From: Peptococcaceae bacterium BICA1-7
GTDB taxonomy: Bacteria; Bacillota; Desulfotomaculia; Desulfotomaculales; Desulfocucumaceae
Assembly (NCBI GenBank): GCA_000802095.1
Contig: JUEB01000001.1
Location: 124,001 to 188,000 of the forward strand
Length of the DNA stretch: 64,000 bases
Direction of reading: 5' to 3'
Shown: piece by piece, positions 9,368 through 18,293 of the stretch
Layout of the letters: every line of letters starts with the position of its first letter
Position numbering within the stretch: position 1 is the first letter of the stretch
Position numbers and translations under genes: made by a program
Notes under the pieces: generated by a model
The model's input: only the letters and a program-made list of their open reading frames with translations
The model's database searches: none
Told to the model about the DNA's origin: nothing

Positions 9368-9461
9368 AAAAACAAAATGCCTTCAAAAGGGGGTAACTCA
9401 TTAAAAGTCATACTCCCCAAGAAGGCATCTTCGCCCATTTTACCGGCACCCCATCATGCCG
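9368..9461 (-). promoter_or_regulatory. ANTAR-type antiterminator leader of second glnA
   Basis: P1 (9444-9461): CGGCAT-GATGGG-GTGCCG; P2 (9424-9435): GGC-GAAGAT-GCC; the terminator (9368-9428) pairs GATGCCTTC with GAAGGCAT and ends TTTTGTTTTT. The 3' arm of P2 is the 5' arm of the terminator, the mutually exclusive arrangement expected for ANTAR antitermination. Both loops have G at position 4 but G rather than A at position 1, unlike most other leaders here. Confidence 0.75.
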
Positions 9462-9488
9462 TCTATGCAGTTTTTGGTTATGATGATA

Positions 9489-10070
9489 TTACTCCTTCAG
9501 GTTCTGGGCCAGAATGACTGCCTCGGCCACCTGCCGCATGGAAACCCTCTTATTCATGCTCTGCTTTTGCATCCTGCGGAAGGCCTCGGCCTCGGAAAGC
9601 CCCATGCTCTCCATAAGAATCCCCTTGGCCTTCTCTAATATTTTTCTTGTTTCCAATACTTCTTTCAGGTCATTTAGCTTGCTCTCCAGCTTTATTATTT
9701 CCCCGTAGCTGGCCAGGGCCAGCTCAATGGCCGGCAGTATGCTTATCTCATCCACAGGCTTGGGCAGAAGGGCTGACACACGGGCCTCCCTGGCCCTTTC
9801 CACCATACCCTGGGAATAGGTCGAGGTCAGTACTACCACCGGGGCCAGTTTATCCTCATGTATAATCTTGGCCACTTCAAAGCCATCCATCCCGGGAATA
9901 GCAGAGTCAAGTATAACCAGCTCAGGCTGGCGGGTCCTCACCATTTTCAGTGCGCTGAGCCCGTCTCCGGACTCTCCCACTACCCAGTAGCCCAATTTGG
10001 TGAGCATAGACTTTAAATTCTTTCTGGCAACAGGATCACTGTCCACCAGTACAATTCTCTGTTCAGCCAT
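9489..10070 (-). CDS. ANTAR-domain response regulator (AmiR/NasT type), first
   Basis: The 193-residue protein has a receiver domain (LVDSDPVARKNL, phospho-acceptor in LVILDSAIPGMDGF, KPVDE) followed by a coiled segment and a C-terminal ANTAR domain with the family helices TRKILEKAKGILMESMGLSEAEAFRRMQKQSMNKRVSMRQVAEAVI. ANTAR proteins dimerise and bind RNA with two hexaloop hairpins, blocking a downstream terminator. This gene itself sits behind such a leader, so positive autoregulation is likely. GGAGG lies 8 bases before the ATG. The first acidic pair is DSD rather than DD, which may weaken metal binding. The most likely signal source is the PAS kinase at 20.7 kb, by proximity only. Confidence 0.92.
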   Translation of the reverse strand: MAEQRIVLVDSDPVARKNLKSMLTKLGYWVVGESGDGLSALKMVRTRQPELVILDSAIPGMDGFEVAKIIHEDKLAPVVVLTSTYSQGMVERAREARVSALLPKPVDEISILPAIELALASYGEIIKLESKLNDLKEVLETRKILEKAKGILMESMGLSEAEAFRRMQKQSMNKRVSMRQVAEAVILAQNLKE

Positions 10071-10148
10071 GGAGTTTGCCTCCGTAATTCTATATTAGAG
10101 CCATCTTTTAAGATATATCATCATATATACACTATATACTGTAATAAT

Positions 10149-10233
10149 TAAAAATGCCCTCCTGAAGGTGTCAAAATGACATATCCTTAGAGGGCAGCTT
10201 TGCCTTGTTTAATAGATACACCCTTGTACCTAT
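10149..10233 (-). promoter_or_regulatory. ANTAR-type antiterminator leader of the regulator gene
   Basis: P1 (10212-10233): 8-bp stem ATAGGTAC/GTATCTAT with hexaloop AAGGGT; P2 (10193-10204): GGC-AAAGCT-GCC; terminator (10149-10197) with the stem TGCCCTC/GAGGGCA followed by TTTTT. A1 and G4 are present in both loops and the 3' arm of P2 is shared with the terminator. Confidence 0.82.
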
Positions 10234-10257
10234 ATTATTATCCTTTTGTATGTATCA

Positions 10258-10286
10258 ATTATAACCTCCCCGCACCCTCATGACAA
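10258..10286 (-). promoter_or_regulatory. Sigma-A promoter of ANTAR regulator gene
   Basis: On the minus strand TTGTCA (10286-10281) and TATAAT (10263-10258) are separated by 17 bases, upstream of the P1 hairpin. This and the hairpins explain the 300-bp gap 10071-10367, which holds no gene. Confidence 0.75.
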
Positions 10287-10367
10287 TAGTTATTTGCCCG
10301 AAAGGCCATTATTATTTGTCATGCCGCCCGCTCTGGAGGCCTGCGGGCACTGATAGTCCGGCCCGGA

Positions 10368-11795
10368 TCAATGCCCGTTTAGGTATTTATCTATTTCTGA
10401 GGCGGTGCGCCTTCCCTCTGAAACAGCCCAGACAATAAGGGACTGCCCCCTCCTCATATCACCGGCCGTAAATACCCTGTCCACTGCCGTCCTCCCGTCC
10501 GGGCCGGCCTTGACATTGCCCCTCTGATCAAATTCAATTTTCAGGTCGGCCAAAAGCCTGTCATGCACCGGGTGCAGGAACCCCAGGGCCAGCACCACTA
10601 TATCGGCCTCAATACTAAAATCCGTGCCCGGCACCTCTTTCATAAGCGGGTTCCCTCTGTCATCCTTTACGGAGAAATCCACAGTAACACAATCCAGCCT
10701 TTTTACCATACCGTTTTCCCCGGTAAACCGTCTGGTAAGAACAGACCACAGCCTTTCCCCGCCCTCCTCGTGGCTGGAGGTGGTCTTTAGAATCATGGGG
10801 TATTTGGGCCATGGGAAGGCCTCTGTCCTTCCTGCCGGAGGCTTTGGCAGCAGCTCAATCTGCACAACGCCTGCCGCCCCCTGCCTGTGTGCCGTGCCCA
10901 CGCAGTCGGACCCGGTGTCGCCCCCGCCTATAACCACCACCCGTCTGCCCTTGACGTCGATAAGGCTGTCCCCGGGATACTGGGCGCCCTCCAGTCTTCT
11001 GGTGGCCTGGGTGAGGTAGTCCATGGCAAAATAAATGCCCTTCAGATCCCTTCCCTCCACCTTCATGTCCCTGGGCTCCCTGGAGCCTCCGGCCAGGCAG
11101 ATGGCGTCAAAGTCATTCACCAGACTGTCTGCCGGATAATCTACGCCGGCATAGACACCGGGCCTGAATATAACTCCCTCTTCCCGCATCAGGTCCACCC
11201 TTCTGTCTATGACCCATTTCTCCAGCTTGAAATTGGGTATTCCATAGCGAAGTATACCGCCTATTTTATCGTCCTTTTCAAATACGGTGACCTGGTGGCC
11301 CGCTTTATTGAGCTGGTCGGCACAGGCCAGGCCGGCCGGGCCGGAGCCTATCACCGCCACCTTTTTGCCTGTTCTGCTCTCAGGAGGCCTGGGTTTTATA
11401 TAGCCTGTTTGAAAGGCATGCTCAATAATGGCCAGCTCATTTTCCCTGGTGGTAACCGCATCATCATTTATACCCAGCACGCAGGCGGCCTCGCACAGCG
11501 CCGGGCAGAGCCTTCCGGTAAACTCGGGAAAGCTGTTGCAGGAGTGCAGCAGATCCAGTGCCTTTTCCCAGCGCCCCTGGTACAGCAGGTCGTTCCATTC
11601 AGGTATTAAATTGCCCACAGGGCACCCCGAGTGGCAGAAGGGGGTGCCGCAGTCCATGCAGCGGGAGGCCTGCTCCCTTGATTTGGCCTCATCCCGGGCC
11701 AGCGCCACATCGCTGAAATCCTTTATCCTGTCAGATACCGGCCTGTATTTTGTCTTTCTTCTGATTACTTTGAGAAACCCATGAGCATCAGCCAT
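10368..11795 (-). CDS. gltD: Glutamate synthase small subunit (beta)
   Basis: The roughly 475-residue product has the N-terminal iron-sulfur region (CMDCGTPFCHSGCPVGN and CPALCEAACVLGI), an FAD-binding GSGPAGLACADQL motif, and the NADPH-binding GGGDTGSDCVGTAHRQGA motif, ending with the TAGDMRRGQSLIVWA segment. It feeds electrons from NADPH to the large subunit, which converts glutamine and 2-oxoglutarate to two glutamates. The GGAGG site lies in the last codons of gltB; of two adjacent ATGs, the second (11795) has the better spacing. gltB and gltD overlap by a few bases, so translation is probably coupled. Confidence 0.95.
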   Translation of the reverse strand: MADAHGFLKVIRRKTKYRPVSDRIKDFSDVALARDEAKSREQASRCMDCGTPFCHSGCPVGNLIPEWNDLLYQGRWEKALDLLHSCNSFPEFTGRLCPALCEAACVLGINDDAVTTRENELAIIEHAFQTGYIKPRPPESRTGKKVAVIGSGPAGLACADQLNKAGHQVTVFEKDDKIGGILRYGIPNFKLEKWVIDRRVDLMREEGVIFRPGVYAGVDYPADSLVNDFDAICLAGGSREPRDMKVEGRDLKGIYFAMDYLTQATRRLEGAQYPGDSLIDVKGRRVVVIGGGDTGSDCVGTAHRQGAAGVVQIELLPKPPAGRTEAFPWPKYPMILKTTSSHEEGGERLWSVLTRRFTGENGMVKRLDCVTVDFSVKDDRGNPLMKEVPGTDFSIEADIVVLALGFLHPVHDRLLADLKIEFDQRGNVKAGPDGRTAVDRVFTAGDMRRGQSLIVWAVSEGRRTASEIDKYLNGH

Positions 11796-14700
11796 CATAA
11801 TCCTCCGTCAAATTGAGATTTTTTTGCACCTGGATGGTCTCCAGTATCTTTTTATATTCCAAAGGCATTACTTTGACAAACTTACATTTCTCATCGGCAA
11901 AGTGTTCAAGAATAAATTCTGCCTTATCACTGCCGGTACTGTTGTAATGATTGTGCAGCAGTGTTCTTATAGTAAACAGATCTTCTTCGGTCAGATTTTT
12001 ATCCAGCTCCACCATTTCCAGGTTGCACCTGTCTTTAAAATCACCCGCCGTGTCATAAACATAGGCTATCCCGCCGGACATCCCGGCGGCAAAGTTTCTT
12101 CCTGTTTTACCTATAACCACTATTCTTCCGCCGGTCATATACTCGCAGCCATGGTCGCCTACCCCTTCCACCACGGCATTTAGACCTGAGTTCCTGATGC
12201 CGAAGCGCTCGCCGGCCATGCCCCGAACATAGGCCTCCCCACTTATGGCTCCATAGAAGGTGGTATTTCCTATAATAATGTTTTCTTCCGGCGCAAAGGT
12301 GCTTCTTTTATCAGGGTAGATAATTATTTTCCCGCCGGAAATACCCTTGCCCACATAGTCATTGGCCATTCCTTCCAGCTCAAAGGTCACCCCCCTGGCC
12401 AGCCAGGCCCCGAAGCTCTGCCCGGCAACTCCCTTCAATTTAAAGGCTATGGTGTCCTCCAGAAGGCCTTCCTCGCCGTATATCCGGCAGACCTCTCCGG
12501 AAAGCATGGCCCCGGTGGTTCTATTGACATTTTTTATGGGCATTTCAGCCTTGACAGACTGCTTGCCCGACAGTGCCGGCCCGGCTATTCTGATCAGTTC
12601 CCTGTCCAGCACCTGATCAATGCCATGGTCCTGACTCCTGGTGCAGCGAATTCCCACAGACTCCGGGGCCTGAGGCCGGTGCAATATTTTAGAGTAATCT
12701 ATATCCTTCCTCTTCCAGTCCAGCATGGCCGGGTTTACCTCCAGAAGATCTGTCCTGCCGATCAAATCATCCACCTTCCTTACCCCGATGGAAGCCATTA
12801 CCTCACGCAGGTCCCGGGCTACAAAGCGGAAATAGTTGACCAGGTGGTCGGGATTACCCCGGAAGCGCTTTTCCAGGATATCATTCTGGGTGGCAATACC
12901 CACCGAGCAGTTATTCAGATTGCAGTGCCTGAGCATTACGCAGCCCAGCACAATCAGGGCGGCGGTGGCGAAGCCGTATTCTTCAGCCCCCAGAATGGAA
13001 GCGATGGCTAAATCCCGGCCGGTTCTCAGCTGACCGTCAGTCTGCAGGCGCACACGGCTCCTCAGGTCATTGAGCACCAGTGTTTGATGGGTTTCCGCAA
13101 GGCCCAGCTCCCAGGGCAGCCCGGCATTTCGTATGGAGCTTATGGGTGAGGCCCCTGTTCCGCCATCACCGCCCGAGATAAGAATCATGTCGGCATGCCC
13201 TTTGGCCACACCTGCCGCCACTGTGCCCACCCCCATCTCCGACACCAGCTTGACGCTGACCCGGGCCCTGGGATTGACGTTTTTAAGGTCGAATATAAGT
13301 TGGGCCAGGTCCTCTATAGAATAAATGTCGTGGTGCGGCGGCGGTGATATAAGAGTTACTCCCGGTGTGGTATACCTGGTCCTGGCAATTATGGAGCTGA
13401 CCTTGTGGCCGGGCAGCTGTCCGCCTTCCCCGGGCTTCGCGCCCTGGCATATTTTTATCTGTATTTCATCCGCGTTGGTCAGATAGTTGTTGGTAACCCC
13501 AAACCGGCCCGAGGCTATCTGCTTGATGGCGCTCCTGGCCAGGTCTCCATTGGGCAGGGGGTGGAACCTGGCCGGGTCCTCCCCGCCCTCACCGGTGTTT
13601 GACTTTCCACCCAGCCTGTTCATGGCTATAGCCATGGCCTCGTGAGCCCCCCTGCTGATGGATCCAAAGCTCATGGCTCCGGTGACAAACCGCTTTACTA
13701 TTTCTTCTTGAGGCTCCACCTCATCTAATGAAACAGACTGTGCCGGCCTAAACTTCAGAAGGCCTCTCAGTGTGGTGGGATTGTTGGACTGGTCATTTAT
13801 CAATTCAGCAAACTGCTTGTATTTTCCATAGTCATTGTTTCTTGCGGCATCCTGTAAAGACGATATGCTGCCCGGATTCCAGAGGTGGAATTCACCATCG
13901 CGCTTCCACTGGAAAAGGCCGCCGGTATTCAAATGCCTGGTAAAGTATTCCTTCCTATCAGGGTAGGCGTCCCGGTGCCTCAGCAGGGTCTCTTTACGGA
14001 TAACCTCAAAACCTATGCCGCCTATCCTGGACACTGTTCCTGTGAAACAGCGGCCGATAACCTCGTCTCCCAGTCCCAGGGCCTCGTATATCTGGGCGCC
14101 CCGGTAGCTCTGCAGGGTGGAAATACCCATCTTGGAGAGAACTTTTTTAATGCCTTTATCCAATGATTTTATATAATTGTAAATGGCCAGATCAGGGTCC
14201 ATGTTCAGGTCTTTTTCCTTAACCATATGCTCAATAATCTCAAAGGAAAGATAGGGATTGATCACACCCACCCCAAAGGCGAACAGCAGGGCAAAGTGGT
14301 TTACCTCCCTTGGCTCGGCGCTTTCCAGTATAAGGGCGGTCTGTGAGCGCCTGCCGTTCTTCACCAGGTGCTGGTGCACCGCGCCAACTGCCAGTAAAGC
14401 CGGCACCGCCGCCAGGTCCCTGCTCACACCCCGGTCGCTTAATACTATCAGGGTATTTCCGTCGTCAATGGCCTTATCTGCCTCCATGCAGATACGGTCC
14501 AGTGTATCCATAAAATCTTTTTCATTATTTACCCCAAATAATGTGGATATTTTCCTGGCCTTGAAGCCGGGCTCTTTTATGGCCATAATCCTGGCCAGCT
14601 CCTTATTCTTTATGACAGGTGATTTAACATGCAGCTTTTTGCAGAGGTCAGGAGTCTCCTCCAGTATATTTTTCCTGCACCCCATATAGCTGTCCATGCT

Positions 14701-16323
14701 CATTACCAGCTCCTCACGGATGGGATCAATGGCCGGGTTGGTAACCTGGGCGAAAAGCTGTTTAAAATAGTTAAATAATAGCTGCGGCTGATTAGACAAA
14801 ATGGCATGGGGGGTATCGTTCCCCATGGCCCCCACTGGCTCCTTGCCGGTTTCACACATGGGCTTTAAAATGACCTTTATATCTTCCCTGGTGTAGCCAA
14901 AGGCCTTCATGTCTCTCAGCAGATCGGGGGACCTGGGAGGCTCCTCAACCACCGACCAGTCAATCACATTTTCCGGAAGCCGGTCCAGCTCCAGCATATT
15001 TTCCTTAAGCCATTTTCCGTAAGGCTTTCTGGAGGCCATGGCCTCTTTTAGATCGGAGTCATCAATTACCTTCCCGGCCACGGTATCGATAAAAAACATC
15101 TTGCCGGGCTCCAGGCGTCCGCTTTTTAAAATGTTCTGGGGATCAATATCCAGCACTCCCATTTCCGAGGCCATAACCACCAGGTCATCCCTGGTGATTA
15201 TATAGCGGGCCGGCCGCAGTCCATTCCTGTCCAGCACGGCTCCAATCTGGCTGCCGTTGGTAAAGGCCATGGCCGCCGGGCCGTCCCAGGGCTCCATCAG
15301 GCAGGCATGGTATTTATGGAAATCACGGTGCTTTAAGCTCATCAGGTGGTTGTGCTCCCAGGCCGGAGGTATAAGCATGGTCATCACCAGATCCAGCGGC
15401 CTGCCGCTAAGAACCAGCAACTCCAGAACATTATCCATCATGGCCGAGTCACTGCCTCCGGAAATAATTGTGGGCAGCATGCGCTTAAAATCATCACCAA
15501 ATAGGCTGCTCTCCAAAAGACCCTCCTTTGAGCTCATCCAGTTTCTGTTGCCCCGCAGGGTATTGATCTCCCCATTATGGGCCAGAAAGCGGAAGGGCTG
15601 GGCCAGGTCCCAGGTGGGAAAGGTATTGGTGCTATAGCGTGAATGCACAAGAGTGATCGAGCTTTCTATGGAGCTGTCTCCTAAATCGACAAAGAATTTC
15701 TCCACCTGTTCCGGAGTAAGGAGACCTTTATAGCAAAATGTCCTGGACGAAATATTTGGTATATAAAAATATGATTTTTGCTCAATATCTAAAGAACGAA
15801 CTTTATTCTCAACAAGCTTTCTAATGACATAAAGCTTTCTCTCAAACTGAAGCTGATCTTTAATATCTTTAGAGCGCCCTATAAAAATCTGCTCAATTTC
15901 CGGCTCTGTGGCCCGGGCGGTTTTTCCGATACCGGTATCATCCACCGGCACTTTTCTCCAGCCCAATAAATACTGACCCTGGTCTTTAATAATTTCCTCA
16001 AATATCTTTTTACAGGTTTCCCTATCCTTTATAGACCTGGGCAAAAAAACCAGTCCGCTGCCGTACTCTCCTTCCAGAGGGACAGAAATACCGGCCTCTT
16101 TGGCTACTTTAACAAAAAAGTTATGGGGAAACTGAATCAGTATACCCGCACCATCACCGGTTTCAGGGTCGGCTCCGGTGGCCCCCCGGTGAGACAGCCT
16201 GACCAGTACCTCCAGGCCCTGGCGGACAATCTGATTGGACTTTTTACCTTTTATGTTACAAACAAAACCAACCCCGCAGGCATCATGTTCAAAAGCCGGA
16301 TCATAAAGTCCCTGTTTAATCAT
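11788..16323 (-). CDS. gltB: Glutamate synthase large subunit (alpha)
   Basis: GltB makes glutamate from glutamine and 2-oxoglutarate. The 1511-residue product starts MIKQGLYDPAFEHDACGVGF: the propeptide must be removed to expose the cysteine that acts as the N-terminal nucleophile of the amidotransferase domain. The central and FMN domains follow (for example GAMSFGSISRGAHEAMAIAMNRLGGKSNTGEGGE and the loop ISGGDGGTGASP), with the beta-helix repeats at the end (GGRIVVIGKTGRNFAAGMSGGIAYVYD). The start at 16323 follows AGAGGGGAC; the longer open frame to 16452 only reads through the leader terminator. It is expressed from its own promoter through an ANTAR-type leader and is co-transcribed with gltD. 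Confidence 0.96.
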   Translation of the reverse strand: MIKQGLYDPAFEHDACGVGFVCNIKGKKSNQIVRQGLEVLVRLSHRGATGADPETGDGAGILIQFPHNFFVKVAKEAGISVPLEGEYGSGLVFLPRSIKDRETCKKIFEEIIKDQGQYLLGWRKVPVDDTGIGKTARATEPEIEQIFIGRSKDIKDQLQFERKLYVIRKLVENKVRSLDIEQKSYFYIPNISSRTFCYKGLLTPEQVEKFFVDLGDSSIESSITLVHSRYSTNTFPTWDLAQPFRFLAHNGEINTLRGNRNWMSSKEGLLESSLFGDDFKRMLPTIISGGSDSAMMDNVLELLVLSGRPLDLVMTMLIPPAWEHNHLMSLKHRDFHKYHACLMEPWDGPAAMAFTNGSQIGAVLDRNGLRPARYIITRDDLVVMASEMGVLDIDPQNILKSGRLEPGKMFFIDTVAGKVIDDSDLKEAMASRKPYGKWLKENMLELDRLPENVIDWSVVEEPPRSPDLLRDMKAFGYTREDIKVILKPMCETGKEPVGAMGNDTPHAILSNQPQLLFNYFKQLFAQVTNPAIDPIREELVMSMDSYMGCRKNILEETPDLCKKLHVKSPVIKNKELARIMAIKEPGFKARKISTLFGVNNEKDFMDTLDRICMEADKAIDDGNTLIVLSDRGVSRDLAAVPALLAVGAVHQHLVKNGRRSQTALILESAEPREVNHFALLFAFGVGVINPYLSFEIIEHMVKEKDLNMDPDLAIYNYIKSLDKGIKKVLSKMGISTLQSYRGAQIYEALGLGDEVIGRCFTGTVSRIGGIGFEVIRKETLLRHRDAYPDRKEYFTRHLNTGGLFQWKRDGEFHLWNPGSISSLQDAARNNDYGKYKQFAELINDQSNNPTTLRGLLKFRPAQSVSLDEVEPQEEIVKRFVTGAMSFGSISRGAHEAMAIAMNRLGGKSNTGEGGEDPARFHPLPNGDLARSAIKQIASGRFGVTNNYLTNADEIQIKICQGAKPGEGGQLPGHKVSSIIARTRYTTPGVTLISPPPHHDIYSIEDLAQLIFDLKNVNPRARVSVKLVSEMGVGTVAAGVAKGHADMILISGGDGGTGASPISSIRNAGLPWELGLAETHQTLVLNDLRSRVRLQTDGQLRTGRDLAIASILGAEEYGFATAALIVLGCVMLRHCNLNNCSVGIATQNDILEKRFRGNPDHLVNYFRFVARDLREVMASIGVRKVDDLIGRTDLLEVNPAMLDWKRKDIDYSKILHRPQAPESVGIRCTRSQDHGIDQVLDRELIRIAGPALSGKQSVKAEMPIKNVNRTTGAMLSGEVCRIYGEEGLLEDTIAFKLKGVAGQSFGAWLARGVTFELEGMANDYVGKGISGGKIIIYPDKRSTFAPEENIIIGNTTFYGAISGEAYVRGMAGERFGIRNSGLNAVVEGVGDHGCEYMTGGRIVVIGKTGRNFAAGMSGGIAYVYDTAGDFKDRCNLEMVELDKNLTEEDLFTIRTLLHNHYNSTGSDKAEFILEHFADEKCKFVKVMPLEYKKILETIQVQKNLNLTEDYDG

Positions 16324-16403
16324 ATTGCTGTCCCCTCTTTGTACCAATAGTTTTATAATGGCAGCAGTACCATCTGCTATGAAAAGATCCCCCAAATATA
16401 ACT

Positions 16404-16484
16404 TAAAAAAGAAAATGCCCCCCCAAGGTTCTAAAACCATGAGAAAGGGCATCTTTGCCTTAATACATGATACTTCATTGTATC
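16404..16484 (-). promoter_or_regulatory. ANTAR-type antiterminator leader of gltBD
   Basis: P1 (16469-16484): GATAC-AATGAA-GTATC, a perfect 5-bp stem and hexaloop with A1 and G4; P2 (16448-16459): GGC-AAAGAT-GCC; terminator (16404-16454) with ATGCCC pairing GGGCAT and a TTTTCTTTTTT tail. This is the cleanest of the leaders in the block. Confidence 0.85.
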
Positions 16485-16508
16485 TGATATATAATTTTTA
16501 GTTTATAC

Positions 16509-16538
16509 ATTATAAACCCTGTAGTTGCACAATGACAA
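16509..16538 (-). promoter_or_regulatory. Sigma-A promoter of gltBD
   Basis: Minus-strand TTGTCA (16538-16533), 18-base spacer, TATAAT (16514-16509), placed just upstream of the P1 hairpin and just past the stop codon of the preceding FMN-binding gene. Confidence 0.75.
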
Positions 16539-16552
16539 TATATTTTTATATA

Positions 16553-18133
16553 TCAGCCTAAAATTTGTTCTACTTCGTCGGCATCGGCATCCATAACATA
16601 TTTTATGCCGGTTATCTCGGCAGCCTCTCTGGTCAGAGTTACCAGATCGTCCCGGGTGATGTGCTGCAGGCCGAACTTGCGGGCGCCGCACATGAACTGG
16701 CGCAGTCCCTGGGCCAGGCGCTCGAAGTAGGAATAAACACCGATTGCGCCCACGGGCAGCTTGGCGAAGGCATCCGGGCCAATTTTTTCCCTCAGCTCGC
16801 TGGCTGCAACAAAAACCTGATCCACGGTTTCCCCGTACTTTTTGTATTCGTTGGGAACCTTTCCGGTTTTGATAGCCTCGCCCACGGTCTTGCCCACCAT
16901 GGCTGCGGACAGGGCCGAGCGGGCCATTCCGATAGCTTTGATGTAGGGGGCGCCCAAGGCTATTCCCTTGAACATATGGTCCTCCAGGGCAAAGCCCCCG
17001 GCGATGGCCACAGGAGGAATGTAGGCGCCTTTGGCTGCCAGTTTGTCAAGGTATTTGACCAGCAGAGCCTGAATGTAGACGGTGGGAACGCCCCACTCAT
17101 TCATCATTCTCCAGGGGCTCATTCCGGTGCCGCCGCCTGCGCCGTCAACGGTAAGCAGGTCCAGCCTGGCATCCGAGGCGTATTTGACTGCCCTGGCCAG
17201 GTCGGCCGGGCGGTATGCGCCGGTTTTCAGGAATATCTGCTTGGCGCCGCACTTACGCAGAACCTCCACCCTATTCATGAAGGACTCGTATTCCACCATG
17301 CCGATGCGGGAGTGACGCTCAAACTCACTGAAAGCTCCAGCCTTGTATGCTTCCTGAACCTTCGGATCTTCGGGGTTGGGCAGAACTATATAGCCCCTTG
17401 ATTTGAGCTGGAGGGCTCTCTCCAGGGTGTTCAGCTTAACCTCTCCGCCTATGTCCTTGGCGCCCTGGCCCCACTTAAGCTCTACAGCATCAACGCCCAG
17501 TTTTTCCAGGGCGTATTCCTGCACACCCAGGGTAGTGTCTTCCACGTTGGCCTGTACGGCTATAAAGCCCTTGCCGTTGTACCACTTCTGGAAGTCCTTC
17601 ACCCGGCGCTCAAGGTTGGGAGAGTGGACAACCTTGCCGTTCTTTATTTCAACATTGGGGTCCATGGCGCAAACATTCTCGCCTATGGCTATGCCGCAGC
17701 CGGAAATGGCCACGCCTGCAGCCAGGTGGTCCCAGTTATCAGCGGCCACGTTGGTGGACCCCATGGCGGCCACCACTATGGGCAGGTCCAGCTTAACCTC
17801 TCCTTTTGAGCCCACTGCTGTGGTAAGGTCCACGGCGGGGAAAATGGCCTTGTCGGGATTGGGCTCAATGCCTATAGCGCCTACTGCGGTGCCCATTATG
17901 TTAAAGTGCGAGTAGTCAACCGGGTAGTCCTTTTCCGAGGCAGCGGTAATTTTTCCAAAGGGCTGGGGATAAAGCACTTCTTTTGCGCGAACAGCTGATT
18001 TTCCAACCTCACACATCCCCGGGCACCCGTCAAGGCAGGTTACGCACATTCCGCTGTAGGGGCATCTGCTTTCTCCCGTGCGGGTGCGGGTAAGGGTAGC
18101 TGCAGTTGCGTTGATACCTTTGCTAAAACTCAT
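16553..18133 (-). CDS. FMN-binding glutamate synthase family protein (stand-alone GltB core)
   Basis: The 526-residue protein matches the FMN-binding (alpha/beta barrel) core of glutamate synthase without the amidotransferase domain: AGGGTGMSPWRMMNEWG corresponds to the GGDGGTG phosphate loop, followed by IAGGFALEDHMFKGIALGA. An N-terminal cysteine cluster (CPYSGMCVTCLDGCPGMC) probably binds an iron-sulfur centre. Proteins of this architecture occur in archaea and anaerobes; they may form a ferredoxin-linked glutamate synthase with separate amidotransferase and ferredoxin-like subunits, but those partners are not adjacent here. AGGAGG lies 10 bases before the ATG. It stands between the divergent glutamine synthetase and gltB on the same strand. 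Confidence 0.88.
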   Translation of the reverse strand: MSFSKGINATAATLTRTRTGESRCPYSGMCVTCLDGCPGMCEVGKSAVRAKEVLYPQPFGKITAASEKDYPVDYSHFNIMGTAVGAIGIEPNPDKAIFPAVDLTTAVGSKGEVKLDLPIVVAAMGSTNVAADNWDHLAAGVAISGCGIAIGENVCAMDPNVEIKNGKVVHSPNLERRVKDFQKWYNGKGFIAVQANVEDTTLGVQEYALEKLGVDAVELKWGQGAKDIGGEVKLNTLERALQLKSRGYIVLPNPEDPKVQEAYKAGAFSEFERHSRIGMVEYESFMNRVEVLRKCGAKQIFLKTGAYRPADLARAVKYASDARLDLLTVDGAGGGTGMSPWRMMNEWGVPTVYIQALLVKYLDKLAAKGAYIPPVAIAGGFALEDHMFKGIALGAPYIKAIGMARSALSAAMVGKTVGEAIKTGKVPNEYKKYGETVDQVFVAASELREKIGPDAFAKLPVGAIGVYSYFERLAQGLRQFMCGARKFGLQHITRDDLVTLTREAAEITGIKYVMDADADEVEQILG

Positions 18134-18174
18134 TATAAACCATCCTCCTAAATAAATTGTTGCCGGGCGAAATT

Positions 18175-18215
18175 TACGCCCGCCGCCCCTTTCTTTTTTT
18201 ACGGGGCTTTTTTCT
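18175..18215 (+). other. Terminator-like hairpin facing against the genes
   Basis: In the leader between the divergent glnA homologue and the FMN-binding gene, GCCCC-(13 bases)-GGGGC is followed by TTTTTT on the plus strand only. No plus-strand gene lies upstream. A second hairpin, GGGCG/CGCCC, abuts it. The plus-strand T run could end an antisense RNA. Confidence 0.35.
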
Positions 18216-18293
18216 GCTCTTTTTTAAAAACGCTTATTAAATATCCTCTGTTTATCTTTTTTAAGCCCTCCCCCCGAATCATTTATAATTTAT

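Noticed and set aside
16324-16452. Extension of gltB upstream to 16452
   Set aside because: It reads through the leader terminator and P2 hairpin, and the N-terminal nucleophile cysteine of GltB must be near the start, as with the ATG at 16323.
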